Below, one piece after another: positions 1 to 7,257 of a stretch of 64,000 bases of DNA (the stretch's first letter is position 1; each line of letters starts with the position of its first letter). The DNA is from Elusimicrobiota bacterium (GTDB lineage Bacteria > Elusimicrobiota > Elusimicrobia > FEN-1173), in NCBI GenBank assembly GCA_016714745.1, contig JADKCG010000019.1:1-64000 (forward strand). The letters run 5' to 3'. The notes beneath the pieces were generated by a model, which did not search any database, had not been told where the DNA came from, and was given only the letters and a program-made list of their open reading frames with translations. Both the position numbers and the translations under genes were made by a program.

Positions 1-610
1 AGGGCGTGGCGCCCAAAGCGATGGACCCCTGTCGGTAACTTTGAGGCACGGCGGTCAGGGCATCTTCGGCCACCGTGAACACGATCGGGATAACGGCGAG
101 GCCCAGGGCAATTCCGGCGTTCAGGGTGTTCAAGCGGTAGTCCAAACCAAACAAATCTTGAACGGTGGTGGCCATGACGATCAAGGCAAAAAACCCCAAA
201 ACGACGGAGGGAATTCCGGCCAGCAGTTCAATCACGGGTTTGACGATCTCTCTCAGCCAGGGGGGCGCGAACTCCGACGTAAAAAGGGCCGCGCCCAGCG
301 CGAGGGGGAACGCGAACACCAGGGCCACCAGTGTGACTTTGAGGGTTCCGATAATGAGGGGCCAGAGCGAATATTTGGGGAGGTCCGACACCGGTTGCCA
401 CATGTGGCCGGGAGGCTCCCCCTCTTCCGGGACCTGGGCCAAGAACATTTTGGAGGCGCTGGCCTCTTGGCGGGCGTCGGCCGACGTGAATAGGGGCAGG
501 GCTTCTTTTCCAATAAAAACGAAGATCAAAATCAGGCCCACAATGGCGACCCCCGCGCTGACGCGGATGGCCAGCTCTATGAGGCGTTCGAGAAGGGGGG
601 GGCGGTTCAT
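1..610 (-). CDS. pstC: Phosphate ABC transporter permease PstC (partial, runs off the left edge)
   Basis: Inner-membrane permease of the high-affinity phosphate importer PstSCAB. The minus strand reads open from an ATG at 610 to base 1, about 203 residues, so the C-terminus is missing. A transmembrane segment lies near residues 15-35 and another begins near 85. The stretch IELLAGIPSVVLGFFALIV near residue 135 is the conserved PstC permease signature. It lies 97 bp downstream of pstS on the same strand, with a palindromic repeat between them. No strong ribosome-binding site is visible. PstA-type permeases are related, but the long periplasmic insert after the first helix and the position right after pstS favour PstC. 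Confidence 0.9.
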   Translation of the reverse strand, partial: MNRPPLLERLIELAIRVSAGVAIVGLILIFVFIGKEALPLFTSADARQEASASKMFLAQVPEEGEPPGHMWQPVSDLPKYSLWPLIIGTLKVTLVALVFAFPLALGAALFTSEFAPPWLREIVKPVIELLAGIPSVVLGFFALIVMATTVQDLFGLDYRLNTLNAGIALGLAVIPIVFTVAEDALTAVPQSYRQGSIALGATP

Positions 611-638
611 GGTCGGGGCTTCCCGTAAAATCCCATGC

Positions 639-668
639 ACACGGGCAGGATGCCCGTGCCACAAAAAC
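639..668. repeat. Palindromic intergenic repeat, family A (copy 1)
   Basis: The arms ACGGGCA and TGCCCGT are separated by GGA and followed by GCCACAAAAA. The same design recurs at 13671-13702, 23138-23165 and, with different arm bases, 25557-25573. Here it lies between pstS and pstC, where a hairpin in the transcript could lower pstC expression relative to pstS; that role is inference. Confidence 0.6.
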
Positions 669-707
669 TTGATGGGAGAGTGTTCGTGGCGGTCGATGAA
701 GTGCGGT

Positions 708-1541
708 TCACTGTTGCTGTTCCTGTTGGACGGGATAATAGCCCACTTTGGCGACGATGGCCTGGCCTTCGGGGCTTAAAACGAATTCAATAAAGTCTTT
801 CACCGCCCCTTTGGCCGGGGCGCTCAGATAAAAAAAGAGGTTTCGGCTGACAGGGTAACTTCCGTCAAGAATGTTGGGGCCGTCGGGCAGAATGCCGGGG
901 GACAGGTTGTCCCGTTTCAATCCGCAGAATCGTATGCCTTTGGCGTAGGCGGCTCCGCCGTAGCCGATCCCTCGTTTGTCTCGGGCCACGGCGTTGGCAA
1001 CAGAAGCGGTGCCCGGGAGACACTGGGCGAAAGGGGTGAAATCTTTTTTATTTAAAACGTGTTCTTTGAAAAATTCGTAAGTGCCGGAATTGTTTTCCCG
1101 TGAATAAAGGATGATTTTCTGGTCAGCCCCTCCCACCTCGCGCCAATTGGTGATTTTCCCACGATAAATAAGCGCTACCTGATCAAGGGTGAGCGAGTAA
1201 AGAGGATTGGCGTCGTTCAAATAGACGGCAATGCCATCTTTTGCGACGGCGATTTCAACAGGAGGGCGGCCATTTTTGGCCACCAGGGCGGCCCGCTCTT
1301 TGTCTTTCATTGGTCGGGAAGACGCGCAGATGTCGGTGGCCCCGCTCAAGAGGGCCGCCATCCCGGTTCCGGATCCGCCCCCGGTCACCTGGATCACGGC
1401 ATTGGCTCGGTCGTCCATATAACGCTCCGCCCAACGCTGGTTTAAGATCACCATGGTGTCCGACCCTTTGATCGTCACCGTGGGATCGGCCATGAGGGGG
1501 AGAGCCAGCAAGAGGAGAGCGATGGATAATAATTGTTTCAT
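708..1541 (-). CDS. pstS: Phosphate-binding periplasmic protein PstS
   Basis: Periplasmic solute-binding subunit of the Pst phosphate importer, 277 residues. A signal peptide ends near residue 19 (hydrophobic LLSIALLLLALPLMA). Phosphate-binding motifs are visible: KGSDTM near residue 24, GGGSGTGMAALLSG, CASSRPM, and the SRENNSGTYEFF loop. It is the first gene of the minus-strand pst unit and is followed by pstC. There is no Shine-Dalgarno sequence before the ATG; an extended -10 element ends 7 nt upstream, suggesting a leaderless mRNA. No Pho box was recognised. The C-terminus ends in a glutamine-rich tail (QQEQQQ), a minor oddity. Confidence 0.93.
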   Translation of the reverse strand: MKQLLSIALLLLALPLMADPTVTIKGSDTMVILNQRWAERYMDDRANAVIQVTGGGSGTGMAALLSGATDICASSRPMKDKERAALVAKNGRPPVEIAVAKDGIAVYLNDANPLYSLTLDQVALIYRGKITNWREVGGADQKIILYSRENNSGTYEFFKEHVLNKKDFTPFAQCLPGTASVANAVARDKRGIGYGGAAYAKGIRFCGLKRDNLSPGILPDGPNILDGSYPVSRNLFFYLSAPAKGAVKDFIEFVLSPEGQAIVAKVGYYPVQQEQQQ

Positions 1542-1548
1542 CCGAAAG

Positions 1549-1557
1549 AATGTAACA
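1549..1557 (-). promoter_or_regulatory. Extended -10 element for pstS (leaderless architecture)
   Basis: The minus strand reads TGT-TACATT, followed by 7 nt and the pstS ATG. The predicted transcription start falls on or next to the start codon. No Shine-Dalgarno sequence is present. Confidence 0.45.
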
Positions 1558-1651
1558 CTTTCGAGCCCGGGAGGGGAGACCCCTGTCTTCCCATCCGATA
1601 CAGGAATGGCGAAGATGGAGGTATAAAATCGAGGGGAGGACCTGCATCGTC

Positions 1652-1890
1652 ATGCGATTGGCTTTGATTGATTTGGGGACCAACGCGGTACGCTTTGATG
1701 TGGTGGAGATCGAACCGGCAGGGGCGGTTCGTCGTCTTCATCGGGAACGGTTGGCTTCTCTTTGGGGGAGGGGGTGTTTTTGAAAGGACGCCTCACCTCC
1801 CGAGCGATGGCGCGAACTGTGGCCGCTTTTGAAAGTTTGTGGTTTCCGGGGGGATTTGCCGTGCATGAGAAAAGGCATATTCCCCAATAA
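1652..1890 (+). pseudogene. Remnant of exopolyphosphatase/GppA (Ppx/GppA) N-terminus
   Basis: The ATG at 1652 opens with MRLALIDLGTNAVRFDVVEI, the phosphate-1 motif of the ASKHA-fold Ppx/GppA phosphatases. After about 37 codons the reading continues one frame over (frame break near 1757-1762) with LGEGVF and GRLTSRAMARTVAAFESLW, again typical of the family. The frame then stops at 1890, where a dispersed repeat begins, and the remaining roughly 230 or more residues are absent. A functional family member needs about 300 residues, so this is a dead fragment. Its place beside pstS fits the known pairing of polyphosphate and phosphate-uptake genes. A TATAAA-like element at 1622 and a GGGGAGG lie upstream. 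Confidence 0.75.
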
Positions 1891-1946
1891 TTCGTAACAA
1901 AGTCGTTCGGGAATGACGAATGTCATGCATAAATACCCCGGGCAGC
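1880..1946 (-). repeat. Dispersed intergenic repeat, family D (copy 1)
   Basis: On the minus strand this reads AGCTGCCCGGGGTATTTA, then GCATGACA, then TTCGTCATTCCCGAACGAC and TTTGT. The same order of blocks occurs at 38780-38834 and 58023-58075. It directly abuts the truncated ppx/gppA remnant. The core resembles the short ATTCCC-type repeats common between genes in many bacteria. Confidence 0.65.
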
Positions 1947-2008
1947 TATGGCTTTGGCTGGAATGTCGCATACCCTCATGGTGAAAGCCGGTCAGACGGG
2001 GGTGGATT

Positions 2009-2515
2009 ATGAGCGCTCAATTGCCAGATCGAATTTTATTTCAAGGCCGGGAATACGATGTTGTTTTGTCCACCACCAAAAAACTTTTTGAGCCGTCCCA
2101 ATGGGGGCTGGAGCCTGTTTCTCCGCATGAGGCTTGTCTGCGGGGAACCATGGCCACCTTTGAAGTTAAGGAAGAATCCCTTTACCTAAAAGATCTTCGG
2201 TACTGGACCCGTCAGGAGACTCTCCCAAGCGCTCTGTCGGATAACTCAAAAAGGGATCAGGAATCTGGAAATTCTTTTGGATATTTTTGTGAGGGGATTA
2301 ACGCCTTGATCCCGTGGAGCGGGGAAATCGTTTTGGGCCGGGCGTTTCTTTGGCCTCTTTTGTTGCCGCGGGGGTTTCAGCCGGCCTGGAAATACAAAGA
2401 GGTGATGCGTTTGTTTTTTGTCGACGGAACACTTCAGGCTTTTGGGGATGTGAGTAAAAAAATAGCCCGGCTTCGCGCGGATGTGGTCGAAACCGCCCAC
2501 GCGGCGGGGTTTTAG
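2009..2515 (+). CDS. Hypothetical protein (168 aa)
   Basis: A soluble protein of 168 residues with no signal peptide or membrane segment, and no family I can name. It begins MSAQLPDRILFQGREYDVV and is rich in aromatic residues (GLEPVSPHEACLRG, LYLKDLRYWTR). GGGGGTGG precedes the ATG. The gene is convergent with the M23 peptidase gene and their stop codons overlap by 4 bp. Composition and codon use match the neighbours, so I consider it real but of unknown function. Confidence 0.7.
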   Translation: MSAQLPDRILFQGREYDVVLSTTKKLFEPSQWGLEPVSPHEACLRGTMATFEVKEESLYLKDLRYWTRQETLPSALSDNSKRDQESGNSFGYFCEGINALIPWSGEIVLGRAFLWPLLLPRGFQPAWKYKEVMRLFFVDGTLQAFGDVSKKIARLRADVVETAHAAGF

Positions 2516-3887
2516 GAAAGACCGCCGGGAAGCATCTTTTCCAAGGGGGGAATAACCCTTTTCTGTTGTTGATCAAACGCTTGTTTATGTCCGGCGGGGA
2601 CGGACCCCACCGAGGGCACCTTGAGCGATAAGAAGTTGACGCTCGTGCCGTTTTTGATCATTTCGAAGTGGAGGTGCGGCCCTGTGGAGAGCCCCGTGGA
2701 TCCCACGTAGCCGATCACCTGGCCCTGTTTGACCCGTGTCCCTGCCCCAATCCCCTTGGCGAAACGCGACAAGTGTCCGTAATAAGTGGAATAAGTTCCG
2801 TTGTGGCGGACTTTGACCACGTTTCCGAGCCCCCCTTTATATCCCCGATAAAAAACAACTCCATCCCCCACGGTCACGGCGGGCGTTCCTGTGGCCGCGG
2901 CATAATCGGTGCCGTGGTGTGGCCGCCAGGTTCTTAGGATCGGGTGGAACCGCCGTTTAGTGAAACCCGAGGATATGCGTCGGAAATTGAGCGGAGCGTG
3001 AAGGAAAGCCCGCCGCAAGGAGGCTCCTTCGGCATCATAATACTCGTCCATGAAACGGAGGGCGGTGTGGGAACCCGTAAATTTCCCTAAATAAATGGCC
3101 CCCAAAATTTTGACGCTGACCAATCTGCGGTCGGGGGTCCGTTCTTCTTCCCAGGACAGGGCGAAACGGTCGCCGTCCCGAGTTTCTGTCAAGAAATCGA
3201 TGTCCCAGGCAAAAATGTCGGCCAGCTCAACAATCACGGCGGCGTCCATCCCTTGTCCGCGGAGGCTCGTCCAGAGAGAGCCAGCGATGGTTCCGGCCGC
3301 AGTTTTTTCCGCGCGCGTTAATGGGATAGCTTCTTTTCTCGCGGCCAGGGTGTTGGCCCTGGGAGTGGGGCGGTTTCCACAACAATGCGTTCTAACTTAC
3401 GCACCACTGAAAGGCTTCGGAAATCGCCGGAAGTGCTATGCCAAACTTCATAGTGGTCTCCCTCGTTCAATGAGCGAGGGTCTAAATGTTTTGATAAGGT
3501 CTGTACGACGCTCTGGGATAGTTTCGGGGAGAGGGAAGCGCCTCGCAAGATATTGAACAACCGCGTGCCTTGGGTGAAAGAGCCGGCGGTAACGGTGAAA
3601 CGGGTCGCGTTTTCTGAGAGAGGCGAAAGGATCCCAAGGGATCCCCCCTTCCCAGCGGACGTCGAAAAAAACCATAGACAGAACCCTCCCACGGCGACCA
3701 ACGCGACGACCCCCACGCCCCATCGGGCGGGTTCTGTGAACCGGGATTTTCCGGTGGGCCCAGGGCGGCCATCGGACGTCTGCTGAACAGAAAGGGCTCG
3801 GCCGTGCCGATGAAAAAGGCGGGCCAAGCGAGATGTTCGGGAGGATGTGCCCTGTTCCGAAAAGAGTTGCGGATTTCTTTTTCGCAC
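2512..3887 (-). CDS. M23 family metallopeptidase, membrane-anchored (one frameshift)
   Basis: Cell-wall endopeptidase of the LytM/M23 type, about 458 residues if read through. The first part, from a GTG at 3887, has a basic N-terminus, one transmembrane helix near residues 55-75 (WGVGVVALVAVGGFCLWFF) and a periplasmic region resembling the OapA/LysM-like N-domain of these proteins. Near 3355-3362 the frame breaks; one extra G in the GGG run would join it to the rest (IPLTRAEKTAAGTIAGSLW). The catalytic domain shows the zinc motifs HHGTD and HLHFE. TATAAT lies 6 nt upstream of the GTG with no Shine-Dalgarno sequence. The break is more likely a sequencing error than decay, because both halves are fully conserved. 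Confidence 0.85.
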
Positions 3888-3893
3888 GGAGAG

Positions 3894-3899
3894 ATTATA
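3894..3899 (-). promoter_or_regulatory. -10 hexamer TATAAT for the M23 peptidase gene
   Basis: A perfect TATAAT on the minus strand followed by CTCTCC and then the GTG start. The spacing puts the transcript start at the start codon, a leaderless arrangement. Confidence 0.5.
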
Positions 3900-3998
3900 G
3901 GAAAAATGGGTGACTCCGGGAGAGGGGTGTGTCTCTCCCGATTTGTGTTTCTTTGCCGATAATTATCTTGTGAAGGTCTGACACCAGGAGATTTTATC

Positions 3999-6452
3999 AT
4001 GACGACTGAAAAGAGAGCCTCGGACGACCTGAAAGAAATTCTTGTGCGGAACCTGCGCACGACCAGCGGACGAACCCCCGAATACGCTTCCAAAATTGAC
4101 TGGTATCAGGCGTTGGCCCTTACCGTGAGGGAACGGGTGTATGGGTCCATGGACTATGTGATGGGCCGGTTGCGGGAACCGGACGGACGGTTGGTAGCTT
4201 ATCTTTCCGCCGAATTTCTTTTGGGCCCCCATCTTCGCAACCACATACTGAACCTTGATTTGCGCGGGCCCGTGGAATCGGCCATGGCAGAGTTGGGCCT
4301 CAATCTCGAGGAGGTTTTAAACCAAGAAGAAGAACCGGGGCTCGGTAACGGCGGGTTAGGGCGGTTGGCCGCCTGTTATTTGGATTCTTTGGCGACCTTG
4401 GGCATTCCTGCCAAGGGGTACGGCATCCGATACGAGTTCGGAATTTTTGACCAGGTCATTCGCGACGGGGCTCAGGTAGAAGTCACTGATAAGTGGTTGA
4501 AACGTGGCAATCCCTGGGAAATCCCCCACCCCGATATTGTGTTCACGGTGGGATTTGGAGGATCAACGGAAAGTTTTCTCGGGGAGGGGGGGCGGCTTCG
4601 CTCGCGGTGGGTTCCTAACTGGGTGGTCAACGGGGTGGCGTATGACACCCCCATGACGGGGTACCATTCTCCCAGCGCCGCGCTTTTACGGTTATGGAAA
4701 GCCGAGGCGGTGGAATCTTTTGATTTCGCGGCCTACAACAGCGGCGATTATTTCCGCGCTGTCCAAGAGAAAATCGCTTCGGAAAATATTTCAAAAGTCC
4801 TCTATCCTAACGACGATGGAATTGGCGGGAAACGGCTGAGGCTGGAACAGCAGTATTTCTTTGTTTCCTGCACCCTCCAGGACTTGATCCGCGTCAACCT
4901 GGCTTTAAAAAATCCGCTCACTCAGTTCCATAAAAAATTCGCCATTCAGCTGAACGATACCCATCCCAGCATCGCGGTGGCGGAACTGATGCGGCTCTTG
5001 GTGGATGTCCATGGGATGGAATGGGAAGAGGCCTGGACCATCACCCGCGAAAGTTTCCACTACACGAACCACACCCTTCTGCCCGAAGCCCTGGAAAAAT
5101 GGTCGGTGGAACTTTTTGGGTCTCTCTTGCCCCGGCATCTCGAGATTGTCTACGAGATCAACCGCCGGTTTTTAGACCAAGTTCGGCGGGATCGGCCGGG
5201 CGATGATGATTTGATCCGTCGAGTGTCGCTGATTGACGAAGGGGGGCAACGGTATGTCCGCATGGCCCACCTCGCGGCGGTGGGAAGCCGTGCCATTAAC
5301 GGGGTGGCTCAACTGCACACGGACCTTTTAAAACAAGATGTGTTGCGGGATTTTCATAGTTTATACCCCCACAAGATCGTCAATATCACCAACGGCGTGA
5401 CCCCGCGGCGGTTTATGGCGTCGGCCAACCCGGGGTTGGCGCGGTTGATCACGGAAGCCATCGGGGATCGGTGGATTTTGTATTCCGAAGAGGAACTGCC
5501 CAAACTGGCCGCTTTCGCCCGTGACGCCGCGTTTCAAAAGAAGTGGCGGGAGGTCAAACGGGACAACAAAAAGCGTTTGTCTGTTTTGATTGAGGAACGC
5601 ACCGACTGGGCCGTGGATCCCGAAAGCCTCTTCGATGTTCAAGTCAAACGGATCCACGAATACAAACGGCAACATCTGAGCGTGTTGCATATCATCCGCC
5701 GTTATCTGGACCTCAAAGAGCATCCAACGGTCAAACCCGTGCCGCGCACGTTCGTTTTTGGCGGAAAGGCCGCGCCCGGGTATTTCATGGCAAAACTCAT
5801 GATCCGTTTCATTAACGCTGTGGCGGGCGTGGTGAACCGCGATCCCGCCGCTCGCGGAATTTACCGCGTGGTGTTTTTTCCGGATTTCAATGTTAAAAAC
5901 GGGGAATATATTTATCCGGCGGCGGAATTGTCTGAGCAGATTTCAACGGCGGGGAAAGAGGCGTCCGGCACGGGAAACATGAAGTTCACTCTCAACGGGG
6001 CGTTAACGATCGGGACCTTGGATGGGGCCAATGTGGAAATTCGCGAAGCGGTGGGAGCGGAGAACTTTTTCCTTTTTGGGAAAACGGTTCCCGAAGTGCA
6101 GTCCCTGTGGCGGGTCGGCTACGACCCGCGGCGTTGCTATGAGTCTGACCCGCGGCTCTCAGAAGTGTTGGACTTGGTTTCTTCCGGACATTTTTCTCCG
6201 GGAGATCGGGGCCTCTTCCGACCGCTTGTGGATTCTCTCCTCTATCACGACCCCTACCTGCTGTTGGCGGATTTTCCATCCTACATTGACGTTCAGGGAA
6301 CGGTGGACCACACCTACCGAAACGAATCTCGTTGGACAGAAATGTCCATCCTGAATGTCGCCGGCGCTGGCCGCTTCTCTTCCGACCGTTCCGTTCGGGA
6401 CTACGCTCGGGAAATTTGGAAAATTCCGCTTCCGAATAGAAAAAGCGAGTAA
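3999..6452 (+). CDS. glgP: Glycogen/starch/alpha-glucan phosphorylase
   Basis: Cytosolic GT35 enzyme releasing glucose 1-phosphate from glycogen or other alpha-1,4-glucans, with a pyridoxal-phosphate cofactor. It has 817 residues, the normal length for the bacterial family. Motifs include EPGLGNGGLGRLAACYLDS, VKRIHEYKRQHL and the PLP site EASGTGNMKFTLNGA, with the Schiff-base lysine at about residue 662. The ATG at 3999 is preceded by AGGAG at good spacing. A second, shorter and quite different GT35-like protein is encoded at 29735-31450. No other glycogen genes are adjacent. Confidence 0.96.
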   Translation: MTTEKRASDDLKEILVRNLRTTSGRTPEYASKIDWYQALALTVRERVYGSMDYVMGRLREPDGRLVAYLSAEFLLGPHLRNHILNLDLRGPVESAMAELGLNLEEVLNQEEEPGLGNGGLGRLAACYLDSLATLGIPAKGYGIRYEFGIFDQVIRDGAQVEVTDKWLKRGNPWEIPHPDIVFTVGFGGSTESFLGEGGRLRSRWVPNWVVNGVAYDTPMTGYHSPSAALLRLWKAEAVESFDFAAYNSGDYFRAVQEKIASENISKVLYPNDDGIGGKRLRLEQQYFFVSCTLQDLIRVNLALKNPLTQFHKKFAIQLNDTHPSIAVAELMRLLVDVHGMEWEEAWTITRESFHYTNHTLLPEALEKWSVELFGSLLPRHLEIVYEINRRFLDQVRRDRPGDDDLIRRVSLIDEGGQRYVRMAHLAAVGSRAINGVAQLHTDLLKQDVLRDFHSLYPHKIVNITNGVTPRRFMASANPGLARLITEAIGDRWILYSEEELPKLAAFARDAAFQKKWREVKRDNKKRLSVLIEERTDWAVDPESLFDVQVKRIHEYKRQHLSVLHIIRRYLDLKEHPTVKPVPRTFVFGGKAAPGYFMAKLMIRFINAVAGVVNRDPAARGIYRVVFFPDFNVKNGEYIYPAAELSEQISTAGKEASGTGNMKFTLNGALTIGTLDGANVEIREAVGAENFFLFGKTVPEVQSLWRVGYDPRRCYESDPRLSEVLDLVSSGHFSPGDRGLFRPLVDSLLYHDPYLLLADFPSYIDVQGTVDHTYRNESRWTEMSILNVAGAGRFSSDRSVRDYAREIWKIPLPNRKSE

Positions 6453-6526
6453 TCCAAACCCCAAAGGCAAACCCCCGTCTGTTTTGGGTGGCTATCCCCA
6501 GCGTGGGGGCCTTTCTCTGGGAACGA

Positions 6527-6563
6527 CAAATCCCCCCGTACCCCCCTTTTTCAAAGGGGGGAC
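6527..6563. repeat. C-rich palindromic repeat, family C (copy 1)
   Basis: CAAATCCCCCCGTA followed by CCCCCCTTTTTCAAAGGGGGG forms a C-run/G-run hairpin. A near-identical element is at 39778-39814 and a partial one at 44553-44575. It lies in the 229-bp gap between the convergent glgP and hemerythrin genes. A second C/G-rich hairpin (CCCCCTGTGGGGGG) follows near 6588. I see no gene in this gap. Confidence 0.55.
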
Positions 6564-6680
6564 CATTGAGCCCGGGCTTTATTTTTTCCCCCTGTGGGGG
6601 GATTTGCCGGGGAATTTGTCTCTGCCCTGTTTGGTTTCGGCTCGTCCGGGGTATGACCTGTTTTCTTTTTGCGGGGGACG

Positions 6681-7088
6681 CTATTTTAATCCGTTTTTGT
6701 TAAAGAAATCCGAATATTTTTTGTCGGTGCCGCAAATGTGTTTTTTCAGCCAGTCGCTTAAAAAATCCATGACATTGATGGTGAGGTTCATGGAATTTTT
6801 CTGGAATCCGTCGCGGAACTCCGAAACTTTTTTGACAAAGGCCGCGTGCTCTTCTTTGTGGGCCGCGGCATCGGGGTACTTGTATTTGTCGAAATAAAGT
6901 TCTTCTTTTGAAAAGTGGGCTTGGGTGTAGGAAATGAGGCCATCGATGATTTTGGATAAGAGATCTTTCCCCTTTCCTTTCATCATGGCGTCATTCAGTT
7001 CGTTAATCATGGTGATCAACTTTTGGTGTTGCTGATCGATTTCTCCCACCTTCACGCTATACTCTGGACTCCACTGAATTAATGGCAT
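6681..7088 (-). CDS. Bacteriohemerythrin
   Basis: A single-domain non-haem di-iron oxygen-binding protein of 135 residues. All seven expected iron ligands are present: His21, His58, Glu62 (HFSKE), His77 and His81 (HKEEH), His117 and Asp122 (HICGTD). The start at 7088 is chosen because AGGAG lies just upstream and because family members begin near the conserved MPLIQWSPEYSVKVGEID. Bacteriohemerythrins store or sense oxygen or deliver it to oxygenases. Nothing in the context indicates which. The gene is convergent with glgP and divergent from the spermidine-synthase-like gene. Confidence 0.95.
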   Translation of the reverse strand: MPLIQWSPEYSVKVGEIDQQHQKLITMINELNDAMMKGKGKDLLSKIIDGLISYTQAHFSKEELYFDKYKYPDAAAHKEEHAAFVKKVSEFRDGFQKNSMNLTINVMDFLSDWLKKHICGTDKKYSDFFNKNGLK

Positions 7089-7257
7089 TGGATTCTCCTG
7101 AGGTTTATGATTTTTTTGCCGCCGCGGAAATCGTTCGGCCGGCTTGTTATACATATCCCCACTTCCCAAAAAAATCAAGGGGGAATATGCTTCAGGGAAC
7201 GAGAAGCGTTTTTTTTGTAGGATTTTCCGGCACCCTTTGGTTTTGTTGGAGACCACG

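Noticed and set aside
41..779. Plus-strand open frames of 150-204 codons over the left edge
   Set aside because: They lie antisense to pstC and the start of the pst intergenic region and give low-complexity Gly/Arg-rich translations; the minus strand encodes a clear PstC.
1891..2008. C-terminal remainder of ppx/gppA between the repeat and the next gene
   Set aside because: An open stretch (GMSHTLMVKAGQTGVDYE) exists but shows none of the family's later motifs.
6527..6620. C/G-rich hairpins as a rho-independent terminator for glgP
   Set aside because: No T-tract follows the stem and the same element recurs at 39778 in an unrelated setting, so it is treated as a repeat.
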